Shown one piece after another: positions 42,504 to 50,514 of a DNA stretch of 64,000 bases. The notes beneath the pieces were generated by a model. It was not told where the DNA came from. It saw only the letters and a program-made list of their open reading frames with translations, and ran no database searches. The stretch is from CADEED01 sp964444835 (GTDB lineage: Bacteria > Pseudomonadota > Gammaproteobacteria > Steroidobacterales > Steroidobacteraceae): assembly GCA_964444835.1 (NCBI GenBank), contig CAYUIT010000007.1, positions 1 through 64,000 of the forward strand. The letters run 5' to 3'. Numbering within the stretch: position 1 is the stretch's first letter; each line of letters starts with the position of its first letter. The translations under genes were made by a program, and so were the position numbers.

Positions 42504-43285
42504 TGATCGCCGCCCCTGCCCAACTGACCGCGATGAAGCGGCACCTCGCGAAAGCCGACCCGGTGATGGCCGGACTGATGCGCGCCGCAGGGCGCTTCGC
42601 GCTCGAGCCGCGGCGTACGCATGCGCCGTTTCGGTCGCTCGTGAGCGCCATTGCGAATCAGCAACTGAATGGCGTCGTCGCGCAACGCATCCTCGCGCGC
42701 TTCGTGGCCCTCTACGCCGACTGTGAGTTCCCGTCCCCCGAACAAGTGTTTGCGACGAGCGATGCGAGCCTGCGCGGCGTCGGCTTCTCGTTTGCGAAAA
42801 TCGCGGCGTTGAAAGATCTCGCGGCGAAAACGACGGCGGGCGTCGTGCCGCAAAGCGCGGAGCTCGAGTCGCTCTGCGACGCAGACATCATCGAACGTCT
42901 CACCCAAGTGCGCGGCATCGGCCGCTGGACCGTGGAGATGATGTTGATGTTTCAGCTCGGTCGCCCCGACGTGCTGCCGGTGGACGACTTCGGGGTGCGC
43001 AACGGCTTTCGGCTCGCGTATGGGCTGTCCCGCATGCCCACCACGCGCGGGTTAGCCGATTTCGGAACGCGGTGGGCGCCCTACCGAACGATGGCTGCGT
43101 GGTACTTGTGGCGCGCGGTCGATTTGCACAAAGACGGGAAGCTGCCGGCTCCGCCCGTGAAAACGCGCGTGAAGCTCGTCAAACGCGTCGTTGCTTCCGC
43201 AACTCGGCCGCCACGATCGGATGCACGAACTCGTTCACGTCGCCGCCCAGCACGGCAATCTCGCGCACGAGCGTCGAGGAAATAA
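42503..43285 (+). CDS. AlkA-like DNA-3-methyladenine glycosylase II
   Basis: A 260-residue HhH-GPD glycosylase for alkylated bases. Core blocks are FRSLVSAIANQQLNGVVAQR, the helix-hairpin-helix LTQVRGIGRWTVEMMLMFQL, and the catalytic Asp region DVLPVDDFGVRNGFRLAYG. The C-terminal 50 residues (after LPAPPVKTRVKLVKR) become Arg/Ala/Ser-rich, because the reading frame continues 107 nt into the antisense strand of coaD before stopping at 43285. The catalytic domain is complete without this tail. It starts one base inside the mutM stop, so the two repair glycosylases are co-translated. Confidence 0.9.
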   Translation: MIAAPAQLTAMKRHLAKADPVMAGLMRAAGRFALEPRRTHAPFRSLVSAIANQQLNGVVAQRILARFVALYADCEFPSPEQVFATSDASLRGVGFSFAKIAALKDLAAKTTAGVVPQSAELESLCDADIIERLTQVRGIGRWTVEMMLMFQLGRPDVLPVDDFGVRNGFRLAYGLSRMPTTRGLADFGTRWAPYRTMAAWYLWRAVDLHKDGKLPAPPVKTRVKLVKRVVASATRPPRSDARTRSRRRPARQSRARASRK

Positions 43286-43661
43286 ACGTGAATTGTTCTT
43301 GCGGCGTGAGGAACACGCTTTCGATCTCGCGGGACAAGTGCCGGCTCATATTGGCCAACTGAAACTCGAACTCGAAATCCGATACGGCCCGCAAGCCACG
43401 CACGATCACGGTGGCATTCTGTTGCTTGGCGAAGTCCACGGTGAGCCCCGAGTAGCCCATGACTTCAACATTCGGCAAATCCTGTAGCACCTGGCGTGCC
43501 AGCGACACCCGCGTGTCGAGCGGAAACATCGGCGTCTTGTTCGGGTTTGCAGCAATCGCCACGATGACCCGGTTGAAAATCGTTGCCGCGCGGCGCACCA
43601 GATCGGTATGCCCGTTCGTGATCGGATCGAACGTGCCTGGATAGACGGCGTGACGCTTCAT
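43179..43661 (-). CDS. coaD: Phosphopantetheine adenylyltransferase
   Basis: A 160-residue CoA biosynthesis enzyme. The nucleotidyltransferase motif is AVYPGTFDPITNGHTDLVRR (T/HxGH). Also present are RGLRAVSDFEFEFQLANMSR and the ISSTLVREIA motif. ATG 43661 overlaps the rsmD stop (ATGA), the standard rsmD-coaD order. Its 3' end overlaps the convergent AlkA-like frame by 107 nt. Confidence 0.98.
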   Translation of the reverse strand: MKRHAVYPGTFDPITNGHTDLVRRAATIFNRVIVAIAANPNKTPMFPLDTRVSLARQVLQDLPNVEVMGYSGLTVDFAKQQNATVIVRGLRAVSDFEFEFQLANMSRHLSREIESVFLTPQEQFTFISSTLVREIAVLGGDVNEFVHPIVAAELRKQRRV

Positions 43662-44323
43662 GCTGGCGAACTCCCCTCGTGACTCGCCGCACGACGAGCC
43701 AGCAGATGATAGCTGACCTCGCCAGCCTGATTGCTTTTCAACAACTCCCACGTGCCCGGCAGGGGTGGCAGCGGGTCGCGCGCGGCGTGCTCGACATAGA
43801 TCCGCGCGTCGGGCGCAAGCCAACCCTGCTCGAGCCGCTCCGCGACGGGCACGAGCAGCCCGGAGTCGAAGGGCGGATCTAGGAACGCTATGTCGAACGG
43901 CGCGCCGAGTTGCGTGGCCGGTACGCCGCTGAGCCAGCGGAGTGTGTCGCCCTGGACGACGCGACCGCCAGGCTCGGTCCAATCGGTGAGAACCTTCGAG
44001 ATGGCCGCAGCAGCACGTCGGTCTTGCTCGACAAATGTGACGCCGCGCGCCCCGCGCGACAGCGCCTCGATGCCGAGCGCACCGCTGCCGGCGAACGCAT
44101 CGAGGCAAGAAGCGCCTGAAATACGCGGTGCCAGCCAATTGAACAGCGTTTCGCGCACGCGGTCGGGCGTCGGACGAACGGCTAGGTCCGGCGGGAATCG
44201 CAGCTTCCGCCCCCGATGGGCGCCGCCGATGATGCGCAACGTGCGCGCTGCGGGTCCGCGGGCTGTTGCGCGGACCACACGCGGGCCTGCTGAACCTCGT
44301 CCTGGAATTGTCTTGCGATTCAA
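43658..44323 (-). CDS. rsmD: 16S rRNA (guanine966-N2)-methyltransferase RsmD
   Basis: A 221-residue methyltransferase acting on G966 of 16S rRNA. Blocks are LRIIGGAHRGRKLRFPPDLA, VRPTPDRVRETLFNWLAPRI, SAM motif I CLDAFAGSGALGIEALSRGA and the catalytic DIAFLDPPFDSGLL (DPPF). The first 25 residues are basic and poorly conserved, so the real start may be slightly internal. It is co-translated with coaD. Confidence 0.97.
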   Translation of the reverse strand: MNRKTIPGRGSAGPRVVRATARGPAARTLRIIGGAHRGRKLRFPPDLAVRPTPDRVRETLFNWLAPRISGASCLDAFAGSGALGIEALSRGARGVTFVEQDRRAAAAISKVLTDWTEPGGRVVQGDTLRWLSGVPATQLGAPFDIAFLDPPFDSGLLVPVAERLEQGWLAPDARIYVEHAARDPLPPLPGTWELLKSNQAGEVSYHLLARRAASHEGSSPA

Positions 44324-44482
44324 TGCGCCGCCTGAGTGTGTCGCCGTCTTGCCACGTTTCCGCGCCTAAGCGTACCCTAGCGCCTTATCACGACAAGTTC
44401 GGCGCCCGAAGAAGCGGTTTTTGAGGGGGCTTCGCGACCGAACCCGTAACTACTACTCCAAGGATTCATTTAGGAGCTTTGC

Positions 44483-46630
44483 ATGAATAGGCTAACTGCG
44501 GCCTTCGTATGTTCCATTGCTTTACTGGCCGCCGGCTGCTCGAGCTCTGTGAACAACGCGCCCACCACGGGCGCAACCGATCCGACCAGCGGCAACTTGA
44601 ATCCCGCTGGCGGTGGCAACAACCCGATGACCGCGGCGTCGACGGCGGCGCTGTTCCAACTCGGTCAGGGCATCTTTCCGTTTCCTAACGACTTCTATTT
44701 CGCCGGTTCGACCGACGGCACGTTGAACTTGCCAGCCAATGCGCTGGTACCGAACCAACCCGGCTTGAACTCGCTCGACGGTTACTCGCTCACGGCGCCC
44801 TGGCGCGTGTTGTTCGCGAGCCCGATCAACGCGGCGACGCTCACCGCAAGCTCCGTGCGCGTCGTCGAAGTCACGCTGTCGGCCACCAACGTACCGACGC
44901 CGGTTCGCGCGTTGACGTTCGGCACCGACTTCACGGTCGGCCTCGCCACTGATGGCGGCGTCGGCAACACGATCGTCGAAATCCGCCCGACGCGTCCGCT
45001 GACGCGCAGTGGCACGGGTGCGACGGTCGCGAATCCGCTGGGCAACACTTACGCGTATTTCGTGTACCTGACGAACGGCATCTCGACGGCGGCTGGCGCA
45101 CAAGCGACGGCCGATGCCGACTACGCTGCGTTCAAGGCCGCACAGCCCTCGTGCGCAGCAGTACCCACGTCGGCCACGACGGCGTGCCAATTGGTCGGCG
45201 CGCACCTGGCGGTCGGCCAAGCGGTACTCGGCTTGAATCCCGCGAATGTCATTGTGTCGTTCAGCTTCCGCACACAAGACACGCGCGCGACGATGGATGC
45301 GGTCGCTGCAACCGTGTTCGCATCGCCGGCACCGGCCATTGCGGTGGCGCCGACGGCGATCCCGTTGAATGCGATCAACGCGGCGCTGCCAGCCGTTGCA
45401 AACATTCGGCTCGGCACGGTCACGGTCCCTTACTACAGCCCTGTGGCCTCCGGACCGAACGATGCCACGGTGCTCGCGCGTTCGTGGACCGCCGCTGCTG
45501 CACCACCGGCACCGCTCACCGACGCTAACAACGAGCGTCACTTGACGCGCTTCAATCGCGTGCCGGCCAAGATTGCCGACCGTCAGATCCCGCTGTTGAT
45601 CAGCGTGCCGAGCGTCGGCGTGAAGCCGACGGCCGGTTGGCCCGTGGTGATTTTCCAGCACGGCATCACCGGCGATCGCTCGCAAGCCATTGCGCTCGCG
45701 GCGACCTTCGCGAACGCGGGCTGGGCGGTGGCGGCAGTGGACATTCCGCTGCACGGCATCACGAGCACCACGAGCCCGTTCTACCAAGCGGCGAACGAGC
45801 AAACGTTCAATCTCGACTTGGTGAACAACACCACCGGTGCCACCGGCCCCGATGGCGTGATCGACTCCTCGGGCACGCACTTCATCAACCTGCCGAATCC
45901 GCGCGCCAGCCGCGACGGCTTGCGTCAAGGCATCACCAACTTGTTAGCCCTGACACGCGCGCTGCCCAACTTGAACTTGGACGGCGACACGGCCACCGTT
46001 GACATCGACGGCTCGCGCATCGCGTTCGTCGGCATTTCGTTGGGCGGCATCATCGGCACCGGATACGCCGCAACTCTGCCAAACCCGACGACGTTGGTGC
46101 GCACGGCCGTGCTGTCGGTACCGGGCGGCGGAATCGCCGAGTTGCTGCGCGACTCCGCGAGCTTCGGCCCGCGCATCAACGCCGGTCTCGCGCCGCAAGG
46201 CCTCACGCCGGGCACCACGCTGTACGCCAACTTCTTCCGCGACGTGCAAACCATCATCGACGCGGGTGATCCGGTGAACTACATCGCTTCGGCGGTGGCC
46301 CAGCGCAACATCTATGTGTCGCAGGTTATCGGTAGCGCCACGTCGTTGTCGGATCGGGTTGTCCCGAACTCGGCAACGCAGCGCTTGTTGGCAGCAGCCG
46401 GTAGCACGGCGTTGCCGCAAGTGTTCCCGGGCACGCCGCGTGTCGGCTCCGGCTTCGTCAACTTCATCGCGGGCGAGCACGGCTCATTGCTGACGCCGGG
46501 CACCCCGGCGACGGCCACCGGTCTTGCCGTGCTGACGGAGATGCAGACGCAAGCCGCCGTCTTCACTGCCACGGGGGGCACGATCAACGTCGTGAACGCC
46601 GCAGTCGTACAAGGGGCGCCAGCGCCCTGA
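44483..46630 (+). CDS. Outer-membrane lipoprotein lipase, VolA/Pla-1/cef family
   Basis: A 715-residue lipoprotein. The signal MNRLTAAFVCSIALLAAGCS carries a clear lipobox (LAAG-C). A Gly/Asn/Thr linker follows, then a beta-rich region and an alpha/beta-hydrolase domain (residues about 370-700). The hydrolase domain has the oxyanion strand VVIFQHGITGDRS, the nucleophile elbow IAFVGISLGGIIGTGYA (G-x-S-x-G) and a late His in NFIAGEHGSLLTPG. This matches surface-exposed lysophospholipases/lipases of the Pla-1/cef type. A good AGGAG site precedes ATG 44483. It is monocistronic, with a strong terminator at 46652-46678, and probably scavenges fatty acids at the cell surface. Confidence 0.9.
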   Translation: MNRLTAAFVCSIALLAAGCSSSVNNAPTTGATDPTSGNLNPAGGGNNPMTAASTAALFQLGQGIFPFPNDFYFAGSTDGTLNLPANALVPNQPGLNSLDGYSLTAPWRVLFASPINAATLTASSVRVVEVTLSATNVPTPVRALTFGTDFTVGLATDGGVGNTIVEIRPTRPLTRSGTGATVANPLGNTYAYFVYLTNGISTAAGAQATADADYAAFKAAQPSCAAVPTSATTACQLVGAHLAVGQAVLGLNPANVIVSFSFRTQDTRATMDAVAATVFASPAPAIAVAPTAIPLNAINAALPAVANIRLGTVTVPYYSPVASGPNDATVLARSWTAAAAPPAPLTDANNERHLTRFNRVPAKIADRQIPLLISVPSVGVKPTAGWPVVIFQHGITGDRSQAIALAATFANAGWAVAAVDIPLHGITSTTSPFYQAANEQTFNLDLVNNTTGATGPDGVIDSSGTHFINLPNPRASRDGLRQGITNLLALTRALPNLNLDGDTATVDIDGSRIAFVGISLGGIIGTGYAATLPNPTTLVRTAVLSVPGGGIAELLRDSASFGPRINAGLAPQGLTPGTTLYANFFRDVQTIIDAGDPVNYIASAVAQRNIYVSQVIGSATSLSDRVVPNSATQRLLAAAGSTALPQVFPGTPRVGSGFVNFIAGEHGSLLTPGTPATATGLAVLTEMQTQAAVFTATGGTINVVNAAVVQGAPAP

Positions 46631-46651
46631 CGCAGCGCCAAGGTTGGCAAG

Positions 46652-46678
46652 AAAAAGGCGGCTTCGGCCGCCTTTTTC
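46652..46678 (+). terminator. Intrinsic terminator after the lipase gene
   Basis: AAAAAGGCGGC-TTCG-GCCGCCTTTTT forms a stem with a stable TTCG tetraloop and a T-run. The A-run on the left makes it usable from either strand. It is 21 nt after the lipase stop. Confidence 0.95.
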
Positions 46679-46852
46679 TTTGCAGGGAGTCACCAGGACG
46701 CCACCTGTTGTTAGTTGTCAGGCTGGTGAGGCGGCGGCGACGCGCCGATTTTGAGAGCCACGTATCACTCTGCAATACACAACATAGCGACAACGCGCGG
46801 CGAGCCCTAGATTAGGCGGCACTTTCAGCGCGAGCGCAGGAGACGAGCGCCC

Positions 46853-48466
46853 ATGATGCAGTCCACCGATCGTCGCGGGCGACAACGCGGCAGCGCCATC
46901 CTCAAGGTCATTCTCGCCTTGATCCTGGTCGCGATTGCCTACGGCATCTATCGGGCGTACAGCTTCTACCAGAGCACGGTGGCGCCGGTCGTCGAAACGG
47001 TCTCCGAGGTCGCCTCCGCCGTCACGAGCGTGGCGACGCTGAACCCGTACAAGCTCACGTCGGATCCACAAGTCATCGAAGCCGCGTTGCTCGATACATT
47101 TCGAATCGCCCCACCCGAGGGCTACGTCGGTGCGTTCGGCCTGAGCGTCGAGTTGTTCGGTCGCAAGCCCGTCGAACTCGTCACGCTGATTCCGAAAGAT
47201 GCAGACCCTGCGCAGATTTTCGAGGGAGGCGAAGGCGAGATTCGCTTCAACCCGGGCCCGCACACGATTTTCCTTGCAGCAAAGTACAACGACGTCGAGC
47301 CGGCCGATATGCGCGAGGCGATCCTGCAGATGGCAGGCGGTGAGGGCCAGGCCGAGCGCCTCGAGCAGGTTTTCATCGATGCCGGTGGCAAACGCGTCGC
47401 GGCGCTGCGCGGCAACGTGCAGAGCTACGGCGCCACGAATACCGTGGCCTATCTGTTCCTCGACGACGGCCGATCCTTCGTGGCCATGGGCCCCGCAGCC
47501 GCGTTCGACGAAGCCGCGCTGACGCGTGCCGCCACGGCGTTGTCCGTTGCGCATCCGGCTAACAGCTTGCTCTACGCGCATGTCGATCCTGACGCGATCG
47601 AGCCGCCGAGTAGCGATGCGTGTGGCATTCCCGGGCTCGCGAACGAGTTCGATGTGGTCGTCGTACAAGTGCAGCGCGGCTCGAAGGCGCTCGATGTCGC
47701 GATCGATCAAAGCGGGGAAGATGTGGCGCAAGAAGATGTCGTCGTCGGCACGACCGAGCAACCCGTCGTCCTCGTGCTGATGGGCGAGTACCCGATCGTT
47801 TGGAATATCGGCCAAACGGATGGCGCTCGTATTGCCGGTGTCTTGGCGCAAGGTCAACATCGGCAAAGCGTGATCGGCTTGCCGACGTCCACACTCCTAA
47901 CTACCTATTCGCAAGCCGACGGGCCGAATGCCTGCAAGCATTTCCGTCTTTCGCCGGACAACGGCGCGGAGGACCTCGCCGCGAAGCGGCGCCTGCGTGA
48001 GCTGTTTGGGCGCGGCGTGAATCAAGTGCTCACGACAAAATCAAACGGCCAGTTCCGGGTCGGTACGGTGAGCGGTGAGATTCGCTACTCGGACGAGCGC
48101 ACACTGGCGAGCGTCGTGCTGCCGGATGACGTTCTGCCCGGCGGCGACTACGGCTTGAGGCGTCTCGTGAAGGACGGCGCCATTCGACTCGCGACCGACG
48201 ACGAAATCACGGCGTGGCTACAAGGTGCCGCGAAGCGCAAAGGCTCGCCGGTCGACACGGTCCGTCGCAACATGGACTGGCGACTCGGCGACGATCAAGT
48301 GTATGTGGCGCTCCGTGAATTCGACTTGCCCGAGGGCTTGGGGGGTGCCAATGCGCGCACCTTCATCTTGCCACCGGGCACGCCGAAGCCGGGTGGTCCG
48401 CAAGGGCATTGCACGTTCCTGCACCTCGACACGTTCGAGTGTTCGGGCACGGCCTGCACGCTCTAG
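46853..48466 (+). CDS. Membrane-anchored hypothetical protein
   Basis: A 537-residue protein I do not recognise. One N-terminal membrane helix (residues about 15-37, AILKVILALILVAIAYGIYR) anchors a large extracytoplasmic domain. It has mixed alpha/beta character with Gly- and Asp-rich segments, four Cys residues near the middle and end (SDACGIPG, PNACKHFR, QGHCTFLHLDTFECSGTACT) and a C-terminus ending in a Cys pair. AGGAGA lies about 9 nt before ATG 46853; ATG 46856 follows directly. It sits alone between the lipase terminator and ftsY and shows no catalytic signature. Confidence 0.8.
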   Translation: MMQSTDRRGRQRGSAILKVILALILVAIAYGIYRAYSFYQSTVAPVVETVSEVASAVTSVATLNPYKLTSDPQVIEAALLDTFRIAPPEGYVGAFGLSVELFGRKPVELVTLIPKDADPAQIFEGGEGEIRFNPGPHTIFLAAKYNDVEPADMREAILQMAGGEGQAERLEQVFIDAGGKRVAALRGNVQSYGATNTVAYLFLDDGRSFVAMGPAAAFDEAALTRAATALSVAHPANSLLYAHVDPDAIEPPSSDACGIPGLANEFDVVVVQVQRGSKALDVAIDQSGEDVAQEDVVVGTTEQPVVLVLMGEYPIVWNIGQTDGARIAGVLAQGQHRQSVIGLPTSTLLTTYSQADGPNACKHFRLSPDNGAEDLAAKRRLRELFGRGVNQVLTTKSNGQFRVGTVSGEIRYSDERTLASVVLPDDVLPGGDYGLRRLVKDGAIRLATDDEITAWLQGAAKRKGSPVDTVRRNMDWRLGDDQVYVALREFDLPEGLGGANARTFILPPGTPKPGGPQGHCTFLHLDTFECSGTACTL

Positions 48467-48515
48467 CCGCGTTCATAGCTCGCCAGGGCGCACGAGCCGC
48501 TAAACTACGCGGCCT

Positions 48516-49460
48516 GTGAAAACTGAAGACAAGCAGCCCGGCTTTTTCGGGCGTCTGCGCGCCAAGCTCAATCGCCCAAACTCGTGGTTGTCGTACGACC
48601 TCGCGAACGTGTTTCGCGGCCGCAAGATCGACCAAGAAATCCTCGATGAACTCGAGACGCGGCTGCTCACCGCCGACGTCGGCGTCGAGGCGACGCAGCA
48701 CATTCTCGGCAAGCTCCACCAGCGCGTCGCGCGCAAGGAGCTCGACGACGTCGACAAGTTGTTAGCGGCGTTGCGCGAGTCGATCGTAGAGATCTTGGCG
48801 CCGTGCCAGAAGCCGCTCGTCATCGACTCGACTCATAAGCCATTCGTGATCTTGGTCGTCGGCGTCAATGGCTCCGGCAAGACCACCAGCATCGGCAAGC
48901 TCGCCCGCCGTCTCGCCGATGCACGCAAGAAAGTCGTCCTCGCCGCCGGCGATACCTTTCGAGCCGCCGCGATCGAGCAACTCGACGTGTGGGCGCAACG
49001 CACGGGTGCTGAGATCATCATGCAGCAGGCCGGAGCCGATCCGGGCGCCGTGATCTTCGATGCGTTCAATGCCGCCAAAACGCGCGGCGCCGACGTATTG
49101 CTGGCAGACACCGCCGGGCGTCTGCACAGCCAGTCGCACCTGATGGAAGAACTCAAGAAGGTCAAACGCGTGTTGCAACGAGTCGAGCCGAGCGCACCGC
49201 AGGAGGTGTTACTCGTACTCGATGCGAACCAAGGCCAGAACGCGTTGTCCCAGGCGGTGCAGTTTCATGAAGCCGTCGGCGTCACAGGCTTGGTCCTGAC
49301 GAAGCTCGACGGCTCTGCGAAAGGTGGCATCGTGATCGCGATCGCACGCAAATTGGGGTTGCCGATTCGCTTCATTGGCATTGGCGAACAGGCCGACGAC
49401 TTCGGCGAGTTCGACGCACGAGCATTCGCTGCAGCCCTCGTGGATGGTGTGGGCGGGTGA
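48516..49460 (+). CDS. ftsY: Signal recognition particle receptor FtsY
   Basis: A 314-residue SRP GTPase that docks ribosome-nascent chains at the membrane. The N domain helices (residues about 15-90) are followed by G1 LVVGVNGSGKTTSIGKLA, DTFRAAAIEQLDVWA, G3 DVLLADTAGRLHSQSHLMEE, G4 GLVLTKLDGSAKGG and the closing loop GIGEQADDFGEFDAR. The long acidic A domain of E. coli FtsY (497 residues) is absent, as in many bacteria; a short basic stretch remains for membrane contact. The start codon is GTG. It is the first of the ftsY-ftsE-ftsX-rpoH cluster, but a structured repeat intervenes before ftsE. Confidence 0.97.
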   Translation: MKTEDKQPGFFGRLRAKLNRPNSWLSYDLANVFRGRKIDQEILDELETRLLTADVGVEATQHILGKLHQRVARKELDDVDKLLAALRESIVEILAPCQKPLVIDSTHKPFVILVVGVNGSGKTTSIGKLARRLADARKKVVLAAGDTFRAAAIEQLDVWAQRTGAEIIMQQAGADPGAVIFDAFNAAKTRGADVLLADTAGRLHSQSHLMEELKKVKRVLQRVEPSAPQEVLLVLDANQGQNALSQAVQFHEAVGVTGLVLTKLDGSAKGGIVIAIARKLGLPIRFIGIGEQADDFGEFDARAFAAALVDGVGG

Positions 49461-49482
49461 TGCGAGCGATCGTGGCGAGGGA

Positions 49483-49703
49483 TGTGTGGCACCCAGCAGC
49501 ATGCCGTTGCCGAGCTGAGTCGCGGGCGCTTCAGAAATCGAGCTCGCGGACTCGCCCGATTTCTGGCGTTCCCTCCGTCCCAGGTGCGGCGCGCATCTTC
49601 CCCATAGCGTTGCGGTCGCTTACGAACCGGAACAGGAGCGCGCCGCACTGGAACGGAGGCCCGCTCCACATCTCGTCAACGGCATGCTGCTGGGTACCAC
49701 ACA
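49483..49703. repeat. Structured intergenic repeat, copy B (32-bp inverted arms)
   Basis: This element fills most of the 301-nt ftsY-ftsE gap. The arms 49483-49514 and 49672-49703 are inverted repeats, 30 of 32 positions complementary (left arm begins TGTGTGGCACCCAGCAGCAT). The core 49519-49666 (148 nt, the same length as in copy A) matches the reverse complement of copy A with about 17 differences by hand alignment. It contains the same two inner hairpins: CAGAAATCGAGC/GCCCGATTTCTG, and the long stem starting CCCTCCGTCCCAGGTGCGGC. The arms show only scattered similarity to those of copy A. I see no clear flanking direct repeat. The element separates ftsY from ftsE in what is usually one operon. 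Confidence 0.85.
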
Positions 49704-49761
49704 AACCTCATCCACAATCCTTCGCGTTGAACCCGCGCGCCGCATCCGGGAGACTGCGCGG

Positions 49762-50514
49762 ATGATCTCGTTCGACAACGTCTCCAAGCGCTACCCGAAT
49801 GGGAGAGAAGCGCTCACCAACGTCAATTTCTCGATCGGCGCCGGCGAGATGGTGTTCCTCACCGGCCGCTCGGGCGCCGGCAAGAGCTCGGTGCTGAAGC
49901 TCATCGCACTGCTTGAGCGTCCCACTCGCGGAACAGTCATTGTCAATGGGCAGAATACTGGAACGCTGGCGGCCCGAAAGATCCCGGCGTTCCGCCGCCA
50001 GGTGGGCGTCGTTTTCCAGGATCACAAGCTGCTGATGGACCGGCCCGTGTACGACAACGTCGCGCTGCCGCTCGTCGTGGCCGACACGCCCATGAAGGAA
50101 ATCGACAAGCGCGTCCGTGCGGCACTCGACCAGGTCGGCTTGTTGGGCAAGGAACGGATCCTGCCGAGCGAGCTTTCCGTCGGTGAGCAACAGCGCGTAG
50201 GCATCGCGCGCGCAGTCATTGCGAAACCGCCGGTGCTGATCGCGGACGAGCCCACGGGCAACCTCGACCCAGCACTCGCCCTCGAAGTCATGCGCGTGTT
50301 CAAGCGCTTCCAGGAAGCGGGTGTCGCGGTGCTCGTCGCATCACACGACACCAAGCTGGTCGAGCAATTCGGTCAACGCGAGATCGTGCTCGACGATGGC
50401 AAGTTGCTGTCAGCCGGCATGATGACGAACCCAGCTCTCGCGCCGCCCACGCTGGGCATTCGCGCGACCTCGCCACCGCTACAAGAGCTGCCGCAAATCG
50501 AGGTGCGCCGATGA
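49762..50514 (+). CDS. ftsE: Cell-division ABC ATPase FtsE
   Basis: A 250-residue ATPase of the FtsEX complex, which controls septal peptidoglycan hydrolases. Walker A is LTGRSGAGKSSVLKLIALLE, the Q-loop VVFQDHKLLMDRPVYDNVAL, Walker B PVLIADEPTGNLD and the H-loop VASHDTKLVEQFG. The signature is LSVGEQQRVGIARA; nearly all ABC ATPases, including FtsE, have LSGGEQ, so Val replaces the first Gly here. The C-terminus is about 25 residues longer than in E. coli (222), with a Pro-rich tail. It overlaps ftsX (ATGA). Confidence 0.96.
   Translation: MISFDNVSKRYPNGREALTNVNFSIGAGEMVFLTGRSGAGKSSVLKLIALLERPTRGTVIVNGQNTGTLAARKIPAFRRQVGVVFQDHKLLMDRPVYDNVALPLVVADTPMKEIDKRVRAALDQVGLLGKERILPSELSVGEQQRVGIARAVIAKPPVLIADEPTGNLDPALALEVMRVFKRFQEAGVAVLVASHDTKLVEQFGQREIVLDDGKLLSAGMMTNPALAPPTLGIRATSPPLQELPQIEVRR

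Noticed and set aside
44522..45928. 468-aa minus-strand frame inside the lipase gene
   Set aside because: Antisense frame with extreme Arg content; the plus strand has a lipobox, catalytic Ser motif, ribosome-binding site and terminator.
46718..47866. 382-aa minus-strand frame opposite the orphan anchored protein
   Set aside because: No ribosome-binding site and no fold-like pattern; the plus-strand gene has a membrane anchor and a good ribosome-binding site. I cannot fully exclude it because the plus-strand protein is itself unrecognised.
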